From positions 45,984-53,875 of the forward strand of contig DHIZ01000070.1 in NCBI GenBank assembly GCA_002404055.1: DNA of 7,892 bases. The letters run 5' to 3'. This document shows positions 1 to 5,381 of this stretch, in pieces. The stretch's first letter is position 1. Each line of letters begins with the position of its first letter. The position numbers and the translations under genes are program-made. Source of the stretch: Chloroflexi bacterium UBA4733. GTDB taxonomy: Bacteria > Chloroflexota > UBA4733. A model generated the notes under the pieces. It saw only the letters and a list, made by a program, of their open reading frames with translations, was not told the origin of the DNA and made no database searches.

Positions 1-1
1 C

Positions 2-1318
2 GCCAGCACGACGGCGCCCGCCAGTACGTCATCTGCTGCCACCACGGCCGCTGCGGCGGCAACGACTTCTGCGTCGTCAGCAGCGGCCAGCACTGCAGCG
101 ACCTCCAGCAAGGCCGCGTCGGTCATCCCGGCCGGCGGCAACAAGGTGATCTACGGTAACACGACCGACATCAAGATCATGAACCCTTTCCTTTCCACTG
201 ACGTGTACTCGAGCATAATTAACGGCTTTATGTTCGAGGGTCTTGTCAAAGCCGACCCGGATACCGGGGCACCGATCCCTTCGTTGGCCGAGAAGTGGGA
301 CGTCTCGACGGACGGCCTCACCTATACCTTCCATATTCGTCCAAATGTCAACTGGTCTGACGGTCAACCCTTCACAGCCGACGACGCCAAGTTCACCTTC
401 GATACGATTATGGACCCGAAGACGCAGACGGTACGGAAGAGCCTCTACTCCAAGGTGAAGTCTTTCACCGTCGTTGATCCAATGACCTTCCAGGTTGCGC
501 TCACCGAAGTCTATTGTCCCTTCCTGATCGGCAGTATGTCCATGGGACTGGTGCCAAAGCACCTGCTGCAGAACTCGTCGGACATCAACAAGGACCCCTT
601 CAACAGCAAGAGTCCGGTTGGTACCGGCCCCTACACATTTGTGGAGTGGGCCAACGGGGACCACGTTACCATGCAAGCCAATCCCCATTACTGGAACGGC
701 ACCCCGAAGATTGCCCAGTTTATCTATAAGGTTGTGCCCAACGCCACGGTCGTTGCTGAACAACTGAAGACCGGAGAGGTTGACGTTGCGACAATTGAGC
801 CGAAAGACCTTGCCGACATGCAGAAGCAGTCAAACGTGAATGTGATCGCCAACGATGCGCTCGGCTACGAGTACATCGGCTACAACCAGGCGCGACCGTT
901 ATTCCAAGACAAATTGGTCCGCCAGGCACTGACTACCGCCATCAACCGGCAGGTCATTGTGGACAAGATCCTGTTCGGCCAGGGTTCCGTGCTCAACGCA
1001 CCCATGCCGGCGAAATCCTGGGCCTATAACCCGGCGGTCGCCAAGATGTATCCCTACGACCCCAACCAGGCGAAGGCGTTGCTGAAGCAGGCAGGCTGGA
1101 CCGCCGGCGCAGACGGCATTCTGGCCAAGGGAGGCCAAAAGCTGGCGTTTACGGTGATCTACAGCTCCAATAGCCAGCTACTGACGCAACTCATGACGAT
1201 TGTGCAGCAAGAGTGGAAGTCGATTGGTGTTGACACCACGCTCAAGCCGATGGACTTCTCGGCCCTGCTTGATGTCGTCAACAAGACACGCGACTACGAT
1301 GCGGTGACCCTCGGGTAG
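2..1318 (+). CDS. Peptide ABC transporter solute-binding lipoprotein (SBP family 5), 5'-partial, ended early by an in-frame TAG
   Basis: This is the extracytoplasmic binding protein of a dipeptide/oligopeptide (DppA/OppA-like) ABC importer. The frame is open at the left edge, so signal peptide and lipobox lie outside. The first ~40 visible residues are almost only Ala, Ser and Thr, a flexible spacer typical of membrane-anchored lipoproteins. The mature domain starts near KVIYGNTTDIKIMNPF and shows family-5 hallmarks: LAEKWDVSTDGLTYTFHIRP, then WSDGQPFTADDAKFTFD, SPVGTGPYTFVEW, and a VRQAL..AINRQVIVDKI helix. A GTG at 146 is only an internal codon, because the frame upstream stays open and protein-like. 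Translation meets TAG at 1316-1318 (codon 439 of the visible frame) after YDAVTLG, where relatives continue with W-S-L-G-x-D-P-D. The stop removes about 100 C-terminal residues that fold back into lobe I, so the truncated protein is unlikely to work. Two permease genes follow. Confidence 0.93.
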   Translation, partial: ASTTAPASTSSAATTAAAAATTSASSAAASTAATSSKAASVIPAGGNKVIYGNTTDIKIMNPFLSTDVYSSIINGFMFEGLVKADPDTGAPIPSLAEKWDVSTDGLTYTFHIRPNVNWSDGQPFTADDAKFTFDTIMDPKTQTVRKSLYSKVKSFTVVDPMTFQVALTEVYCPFLIGSMSMGLVPKHLLQNSSDINKDPFNSKSPVGTGPYTFVEWANGDHVTMQANPHYWNGTPKIAQFIYKVVPNATVVAEQLKTGEVDVATIEPKDLADMQKQSNVNVIANDALGYEYIGYNQARPLFQDKLVRQALTTAINRQVIVDKILFGQGSVLNAPMPAKSWAYNPAVAKMYPYDPNQAKALLKQAGWTAGADGILAKGGQKLAFTVIYSSNSQLLTQLMTIVQQEWKSIGVDTTLKPMDFSALLDVVNKTRDYDAVTLG

Positions 1319-1630
1319 TCCCTGGGCTTGGACCCCGATCAAACATCGATCTGGAGTTCCGACCAGATCAAGAGTGGTTTCAACTTCATCTCCTACAACA
1401 ACCCGAAAATCGACGCGCTGCTGAAGCAGGGAACGTCCGTCCCCGGCTGTAGCCAGGATGCACGCAAAGCGATCTATGCCCAGTTTCAGCAAATCATCGC
1501 TGACGACGAGCCCTACACTTTCGCGTACTCCGGCAAGATCCTGACCGTCGTCAATAAGCGCATCACCGGCACGCATATTACGCCGTTTGCGACGTTCTTT
1601 GGTATCCAGAACTGGACGATCAGCGGCTAA
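1319..1630 (+). pseudogene. C-terminal part of the same SBP family 5 protein, cut off by the TAG at 1316-1318
   Basis: The reading frame directly after the TAG is unchanged and continues the same protein: SLGLDPDQTSIWSSDQIKSG, then NFISYNNPKIDALLKQG, a QDARKAIYAQFQQIIADDEP helix, and an ending near FFGIQNWTISG with a normal TAA. These are the expected C-terminal segments of a peptide-binding protein, including the 'Y.NP.iD.LL' and 'r..iy...Q.ii..d.P' patterns. With the stop read as Trp, the visible gene would be 542 residues, a normal family length. No frameshift or deletion is seen; one G-to-A change (TGG to TAG) explains the break. A TTG at 1328 could formally start a 100-residue ORF but has no ribosome-binding site, so I do not consider it an independent gene. 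The part is either a remnant or reached by readthrough. Confidence 0.85.
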
Positions 1631-1650
1631 TTGGCACGCCTGACGGCTTC

Positions 1651-1699
1651 GTGATGACCAGAGCGGCCGCTACACACACGCGGTTGGTCTGGTCGTCAC
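1651..1699 (+). promoter_or_regulatory. Long intercistronic hairpin between binding-protein and permease genes
   Basis: Bases 1651-1662 pair with 1688-1699 over 12 positions (one U-G wobble). After a single G-G mismatch the stem continues as 1664-1670 with 1680-1686 (two wobbles), closing on a 9-base loop at 1671-1679. In all, 19 of 20 positions pair. No T-run follows, so it is not a typical intrinsic terminator. It starts 20 bases after the binding-protein TAA and ends 40 bases before the permease GTG. Structures at this place in importer operons, as in malE-malF, are known to protect the upstream mRNA from 3' exonucleases and so favour excess binding protein. That role here is inferred from position and shape. 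Confidence 0.6.
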
Positions 1700-1725
1700 C
1701 ATACGTTGACACGATAGGACAGCTC

Positions 1726-1734
1726 GGAAAGGGA
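1726..1734 (+). promoter_or_regulatory. Ribosome-binding site of the first permease gene
   Basis: The purine run GGAAAGGGA ends 5 bases before the GTG at 1740 and supports that rare start. No in-frame ATG with a comparable site lies near. Confidence 0.5.
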
Positions 1735-1739
1735 CCCTG

Positions 1740-2696
1740 GTGACGCGCTACATTATTCGCCGTTGCTTGCAAGCCATCCCGACCTTGCTCGGCATCACGA
1801 TCATCAGTTTCGCCATTATCCATCTGGCGCCAGGCGACCCAATCCAGATATTCACCTTTGGCATCCCAAACATGACGCAACAGGATATTGCCAACTTGCG
1901 CCATCTCTACAGTCTCGATCAGCCCGTCTACGTGCAATACTTGAACTGGCTGCTCCAGGTCGTGCAGTTGAATTTCGGCGACTCCTTCGTCACGCACCGA
2001 CCGGTAATGGAGGCGATTGGCCAGCGCGCCGGAAATACGCTCGAGCTGGCCGGCACGTCGCTCATCATCGGCCTGGTTGTCGGCGTCATCATTGGCACCT
2101 ATAGTGCCCTCCGCCGCGGTACCGTCGCCGATGGCTTGTTTCGCATAGTAGCGGTCATCGGCAGCGCGGTGCCTTCCTTTTGGCTGGGCCTTGTCTTCAT
2201 CCTGCTTTTTGCCGTCCACTGGCGTATCTTTCCGTCCGGTGGCATGTACACGCTCGGGGCGCCGGGCGGCATTGGCGATCACCTCAGGCACCTCTTCGGG
2301 CCGGCGCTCATCCTCTCGCTCGGCACCATCGCCGGGACATCACGCCTGGCCCGAACCGAGACACTGGAGACGCTCGGCCAGGACTTCGTGCGCACTGCGC
2401 GCGCCAAGGGCCTGAACGACCGTGTCGTGATTGTCCGCCACGTCCTGCGCAATTCGCTCCTGCCGATTGTCACGATCATCGGCGGATCGCTGCCGTTCTT
2501 GCTCGGCGGCGCGGTCCTCATCGAATCGATCTTTTCCTGGCCGGGGATCGGGCGGCTGGCGGTTGATGCTGCCTTCTCGCGTGACTACCCGGTGTCGATG
2601 GGGTTGCTCGTGATTGCCTCGGCCCTTGTTGTAATTGGGAACACCCTTTCCGATATTCTCTACACATTGGTCGATCCGCGTATAAAGTTCAGCTAG
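1740..2696 (+). CDS. Peptide ABC transporter permease, DppB/OppB type
   Basis: This 318-residue inner-membrane subunit forms half of the translocation channel of the peptide importer whose binding protein is encoded just upstream. The N-terminus TRYIIRRCLQAIPTLLGIT leads into the first membrane helix and the family motif HLAPGDP (residues 28-34). A periplasmic stretch with LNFGDSF and 'V..AI..R..NTLELA' follows, then further helices at about 104-124, 135-160 and 187-200. The ATPase-contacting EAA loop is clear at about 218-242 (RTARAKGLNDR...RNSLLP). The C-terminal part has SWPGIGRL, RDYP and the usual ending VDPRIKFS. Length matches the family (about 310-340). Start is GTG with a purine-rich site 5 bases upstream. 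The gene is intact, in contrast to the interrupted binding-protein gene. The exact substrate (dipeptide, oligopeptide, nickel or a sugar oligomer) cannot be read from the sequence. Confidence 0.95.
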   Translation: MTRYIIRRCLQAIPTLLGITIISFAIIHLAPGDPIQIFTFGIPNMTQQDIANLRHLYSLDQPVYVQYLNWLLQVVQLNFGDSFVTHRPVMEAIGQRAGNTLELAGTSLIIGLVVGVIIGTYSALRRGTVADGLFRIVAVIGSAVPSFWLGLVFILLFAVHWRIFPSGGMYTLGAPGGIGDHLRHLFGPALILSLGTIAGTSRLARTETLETLGQDFVRTARAKGLNDRVVIVRHVLRNSLLPIVTIIGGSLPFLLGGAVLIESIFSWPGIGRLAVDAAFSRDYPVSMGLLVIASALVVIGNTLSDILYTLVDPRIKFS

Positions 2697-2718
2697 CGCT
2701 ATACGTGCAATTAGCGTG

Positions 2719-2727
2719 AGGAGGAGG
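2719..2727 (+). promoter_or_regulatory. Ribosome-binding site deciding the DppC-type start (TTG 2731)
   Basis: AGGAGGAGG lies inside the longest possible frame, just after a GTG at 2716. Six bases separate the first AGGAGG from a TTG at 2731, an ideal spacing. Nothing resembling a ribosome-binding site precedes the GTG at 2716. Confidence 0.65.
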
Positions 2728-2730
2728 CGC

Positions 2731-3651
2731 TTGGCGGCCTCGTTGCGACCGCGCTTTTCCCCTGCTGTGCCACCGGCGATTCCAGATCGTCCGACACACA
2801 CGCTGTGGACTCTGGCGTGGGAACGTCTCCGCCGGGATCGGCTTACCATGGTGGCGCTCGCCATCCTCGCTCTGTTCGCGCTATTGGCGATTCTGGCGCC
2901 GCTGGTCGCCGCTGCCGTCCACAGCACACCGGATCAAGTGGATCCTCTGAACAGCTATGACCCACCGTCGCTGCAACACTGGATGGGTACGGACGACGTG
3001 GGGCGCGACCAGTTTGTGCGTCTGCTCTACGGGGGGCGCATCTCGCTGTCAATCGGACTGGTGGCGGCATTGATCAACCTGTTCCTTGGTGTACTGGTTG
3101 GCGCTGTAGCCGCATTCTACGGCAAGGTGGTGGACGACCTGGTGGTCTGGCTGATCAATACCTTGCGGTCAATCCCTACACTGTTCCTGTTGATTATCGT
3201 TTCCGTGCTCTTCCACGTCGGTCCAATTGGACTGGCCGTGCTGATCGGTCTGACGAGTTGGACCGGCGCCGCCCGTCTCGTCCGTGGGCAGGTCTTCCAG
3301 CTCAAGGAACGCGACTACGTGCTCTCGGCGCGTGCCGTCGGTGCGGGCAATGTGCGCATTATCTTGCGCCACATCCTGCCCAACGTCCTGTCCCTGGTCG
3401 TCGTCCTGTTGGGCATTGACATCGGCGGCGCGATCCTGGCCGAGTCCGGCCTGAGCTATCTCGGTTTAGGCGTGCAACCGCCGACACCGAGTTGGGGCAA
3501 TATGCTCTCGAATGCCGAATCCTTCTTCGAGCACGGTCCCTGGCTGGTATACGGTCCGGGCATCGCTATCGCCCTCACGGTGTGGTGCCTGTACACTGTC
3601 GGGGACGGCATCCGAGACGCCATCGACCCACGGTCGAGTCGGGTACGCTGA
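2731..3651 (+). CDS. Peptide ABC transporter permease, DppC/OppC type
   Basis: This is the second channel subunit of the importer and should pair with the DppB-type protein encoded 34 bases upstream. From the TTG start it has 306 residues. A Pro/Arg-rich cytoplasmic N-terminus leads to 'W..LRRDRLTMVAL' and helix 1 (about 39-62). The family signature follows: HWMGTDDVGRDQFVRLLYGG (residues 83-102). Helices lie at about 104-130, 137-160 and 164-178. The EAA loop that docks on the ATPase is at about 199-218 (SARAVGAGNVRIILRHILPN). The C-terminal part carries LSYLGLGVQPPTPSWG (241-256) and GDGIRDAIDPR. I chose TTG 2731 because of the AGGAGGAGG before it; GTG 2716 would add five residues (M-R-R-R-R) but lacks a binding site, and ATG 2848 would remove the segment before helix 1. 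No dppD/dppF ATPase genes follow, so they must lie upstream or elsewhere. Confidence 0.95.
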   Translation: MAASLRPRFSPAVPPAIPDRPTHTLWTLAWERLRRDRLTMVALAILALFALLAILAPLVAAAVHSTPDQVDPLNSYDPPSLQHWMGTDDVGRDQFVRLLYGGRISLSIGLVAALINLFLGVLVGAVAAFYGKVVDDLVVWLINTLRSIPTLFLLIIVSVLFHVGPIGLAVLIGLTSWTGAARLVRGQVFQLKERDYVLSARAVGAGNVRIILRHILPNVLSLVVVLLGIDIGGAILAESGLSYLGLGVQPPTPSWGNMLSNAESFFEHGPWLVYGPGIAIALTVWCLYTVGDGIRDAIDPRSSRVR

Positions 3652-3690
3652 GGCAGGTCAATTCTGGGTAGCCAGCCATGCCCGGCATAG

Positions 3691-3698
3691 GGAGGAGG
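3691..3698 (+). promoter_or_regulatory. Ribosome-binding site of the AI-2E family gene
   Basis: GGAGGAGG stands 2 bases before ATG 3701; its first GGAGG leaves 5 bases. It fixes the start well inside a longer open frame that runs back into the permease gene. Confidence 0.7.
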
Positions 3699-3700
3699 CC

Positions 3701-4873
3701 ATGCGCCAGAATCGCTGGCTGGACATCCTGATCGCGCTGCTCATCGTCATCGCGGCGCTCTACCTCGTGCAACTGCTCTGGCACATTGGTTTGCAGTTCG
3801 CGCACGTCCTCCTGCTCTTCTTCGTTGCCTGGGTGGTGGCCTTCCTCCTGACACCGTTGGTTGAAGTATTGCACCGCCTATGGCTCCCACGGGCGATCGC
3901 CGTGACCCTCATCTATCTGCTGCTGGGCGGCCTCATCACGGTGCTGGTCCTGCTCGCGCTACCGGGCGTGGTGGCGCAAGGGAACGCGCTGGCCGCCCAG
4001 TTCCCAACCTATACGGCCGAGGCGCAAAACTGGATTAGCTGGGGGCACGCCGAACTGTCAACTCGAGGAATTACCGATGTCTACCTCGTCGGCTGGTCGC
4101 AGAACGCGCTGGGGCGGTTGCAAGGCCTGAGCACGAACCTCACCTTGAATGTGCTGAGTGTGGCGACCAACGTGATTACGGCGCTGGTGAACGTGATCAT
4201 CGTGCTGGTGCTGTCCTTTTACATGATGCTGGACGGCCACAAGATTGCCGACCGCCTGGTCAATATCACGCCGACGCGCGCTCGCGGCCAGATGCTGCTC
4301 TTCTTCGACAGCGTGGGCCGCAGCTTTGGCGCGTTCGCTCGGGCGCAGTTCCTGCTGGCGTTCATCTCCGGCATCCTGACGTTTGTGGTGCTGACTGCCT
4401 TCCACGTTGGCTATGCCGCCGCCGCAGCGGTGCTGGCTGGCGTCGGCATGCTCATCCCGTTCCTCGGGCCCCTGCTGGCCATAATTCCCCCACTGTTGAT
4501 TGCTGCCTTCTGGGTCACGTCGGTGGGCCAGTTCGTCTGGATCTTCCTGATTCTCTGGGTGACGCAACAGTTGCTCGTGAATGTCCTGGCGCCGCGCCTG
4601 CTGGGCGACGTGGTCGGGATGCATCCGTTGCTCGTGCTCTTCGCGCTCTTCGCGGGGGCTACCGTGGCCGGTATCTGGGGGGCGCTGTTCGGCGTGCCCG
4701 TGGCCGCCGTGGGGTTTCTGATGGTCCGTGACTTCTACCACGAGGTGCTCGAACCCAGTCGTTACTATGCAGCGGGTGAATCACGTACTATGGGGGACTC
4801 TGTGCCATCGACGCTCGAAACGTCGGCAGCCGGTACGCCAGGCCGCAGTGCGGCGGCCCCGGCCAGTCGGTAA
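3701..4873 (+). CDS. AI-2E family transporter-like membrane protein (PerM/TqsA/YtvI superfamily)
   Basis: This 390-residue polytopic membrane protein belongs to the AI-2E family, whose members include proposed autoinducer-2 exporters and Na+/H+ antiporters; function differs among members and cannot be fixed here. Two N-terminal helices (about 8-25 and 33-50, ending FLLTPLVEVLHRLWLPR) and a third (about 65-90) precede an extracytoplasmic loop of about 70 residues. Then come a helix with SFYMMLDG (172-179), a cluster of helices with GMLIPFLGPLLAIIPPLL (249-266), and the hallmark C-terminal motif VVGMHPLLVLFALFAGATVA (304-323) followed by GIWGALFGVPVAAV. The tail after FYHE is hydrophilic, Ser/Ala-rich and probably disordered. 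The frame is open back to 3512, but that part overlaps the permease gene and is not family-like. ATG 3701 has a strong ribosome-binding site. It sits 49 bases after the DppC gene, so it may share that transcript; a functional tie to peptide import is not evident. Confidence 0.93.
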   Translation: MRQNRWLDILIALLIVIAALYLVQLLWHIGLQFAHVLLLFFVAWVVAFLLTPLVEVLHRLWLPRAIAVTLIYLLLGGLITVLVLLALPGVVAQGNALAAQFPTYTAEAQNWISWGHAELSTRGITDVYLVGWSQNALGRLQGLSTNLTLNVLSVATNVITALVNVIIVLVLSFYMMLDGHKIADRLVNITPTRARGQMLLFFDSVGRSFGAFARAQFLLAFISGILTFVVLTAFHVGYAAAAAVLAGVGMLIPFLGPLLAIIPPLLIAAFWVTSVGQFVWIFLILWVTQQLLVNVLAPRLLGDVVGMHPLLVLFALFAGATVAGIWGALFGVPVAAVGFLMVRDFYHEVLEPSRYYAAGESRTMGDSVPSTLETSAAGTPGRSAAAPASR

Positions 4874-4911
4874 GGATTTGGCTGGCACGAGCCGTTGCAG
4901 CGAAAGACATG

Positions 4912-4920
4912 AAGGAGGTG
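4912..4920 (+). promoter_or_regulatory. Ribosome-binding site of the small acidic protein gene
   Basis: AAGGAGGTG is a near-perfect complement of the 16S rRNA 3' end and stands 6 bases before ATG 4927. It overlaps an alternative ATG at 4909, which therefore is unlikely to be the start. Confidence 0.75.
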
Positions 4921-4926
4921 TTGCGT

Positions 4927-5220
4927 ATGGTGTCGCAAGCAAACGACGACGCGGAGACCGGCCAGGCAGTATCCATTGAGTTCCTCATGACATCTGGGGA
5001 AACGTTCACGGTCCAGGATTTTGTCGACGGGGCAGCCGTGGACGAGGCGCTGCGCCGCCTGGGCGACGAGCTGGCCTCACTGTTGGGTACGACGCAGGTG
5101 CGCCGCTTCCCGTACTGGGAGGGCGAAGAGTTTTTCTTCGATGCAGTGCGCATGGACCAGGTGAGCGCCTTTAGCATATCGGTGTCGACTGAGGAAGTGG
5201 ACGAAGAGGCGGAAGTGTAG
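4927..5220 (+). CDS. Small acidic protein of unknown function
   Basis: I do not recognise the family of this 97-residue protein. It has 22 Asp/Glu against 5 Arg and no Lys, and lacks Cys, His, a signal peptide and membrane helices, so it is most likely soluble and cytosolic. The visible pattern is a short disordered N-terminus, a strand (about 14-21, AVSIEFLM), SGETFTVQDFVDG, an amphipathic helix (about 36-53), an aromatic segment RFPYWEGEEFFFD (60-72), a strand with VRMDQVSAFSISVS (74-87) and an acidic tail (EEVDEEAEV). This would suit a small alpha/beta or beta-barrel fold; that is inference only. The start is ATG 4927, preceded by a near-consensus AAGGAGGTG. ATG 4909 would add MKEVLR but its codons form the binding site itself. 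The gene follows the AI-2E gene by 53 bases and is last in the plus-strand block. Its strong ribosome-binding site implies real expression. Confidence 0.75.
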   Translation: MVSQANDDAETGQAVSIEFLMTSGETFTVQDFVDGAAVDEALRRLGDELASLLGTTQVRRFPYWEGEEFFFDAVRMDQVSAFSISVSTEEVDEEAEV

Positions 5221-5231
5221 GGGACAGCGAG

Positions 5232-5264
5232 ACCGGGGGCTAATGGACATGCCCGGTTTGTTCT
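5232..5264 (+). terminator. Possible intrinsic terminator after the small acidic protein gene
   Basis: ACCGGG (5232-5237) pairs with CCCGGT (5252-5257) around a 14-base loop and is followed by the T-rich TTGTTCT. It begins 12 bases after the TAG of the upstream gene, a suitable place to end the plus-strand transcript. The stem is short and the loop large, so the call is moderate. The larger inverted repeat just downstream could serve the same end. Confidence 0.4.
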
Positions 5265-5272
5265 GGAGTGTA

Positions 5273-5376
5273 GCGCCGTAGGGGCAGGCCCCCGTGCCTG
5301 CCCTGGTCCGCTTGCGAACAACGATCGGTTGGTGCAAGGCGAGCAGGGCAGGCACGGGGGCCTGCCCCTACGGCGC
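5273..5376. repeat. REPIN-like element: perfect 32-bp inverted repeat made of two palindromic units
   Basis: Bases 5273-5304 are the exact reverse complement of 5345-5376. Pairing continues inward through 5305/5344, 5307-5308/5341-5342 and 5311-5315/5334-5338, leaving an 18-base loop. Each arm also holds its own palindrome: GGGCAGGC at 5282-5289 with GCCTGCCC at 5296-5303, mirrored at 5346-5353 and 5360-5367. Two inverted REP-like palindromes with a short spacer match the layout of REPINs, which are spread by RAYT-type transposases and carry no gene. Sequences of the GTAGGGGC... type are known to me as dispersed repeats in Chloroflexota and cyanobacteria. The element lies between converging genes, ends 5 bases from the dnaJ stop codon, and as RNA would form a very stable hairpin in either direction, so it may block or end transcription from both sides. 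Confidence 0.8.
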
Positions 5377-5381
5377 CCTCT

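Noticed and set aside
77..763. Minus-strand ORF of 228 codons opposite the binding-protein gene
   Set aside because: It is antisense to a clear family 5 binding protein; its product has no recognisable motif and looks like a frame shadow of G+C-rich coding DNA.
1316..1330. Recoding of TAG as pyrrolysine or another programmed readthrough
   Set aside because: I see no downstream structure or readthrough context, TAG is a normal stop elsewhere in the window, and the family residue is Trp, so a point change is simpler.
1663..1670. GCGGCCGC (a NotI site) that could suggest a cloning-vector junction
   Set aside because: It forms part of the paired stem at 1651-1699, and the same octamer also occurs inside dnaJ at 5547-5554; it is expected by chance in G+C-rich DNA.
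1706..1711. TTGACA resembling a -35 promoter element before the first permease gene
   Set aside because: No -10-like TATAAT is found at 16-18 bases downstream, where the sequence is purine-rich and includes the ribosome-binding site.
1620..2291. Minus-strand ORF of 223 codons across the hairpin and the first permease gene
   Set aside because: It is antisense to well-conserved DppB sequence, its product is rich in charged residues without a motif, and no ribosome-binding site supports it.
4058..4741. Minus-strand ORF of 227 codons opposite the AI-2E gene
   Set aside because: The product is His/Gln/Glu-rich in the way expected from reading hydrophobic membrane codons backwards; the plus-strand frame is clearly the real gene.
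5273..5376. CRISPR array or insertion sequence
   Set aside because: There are only two units in inverted orientation with no repeated spacers, and no transposase frame lies between or beside them.
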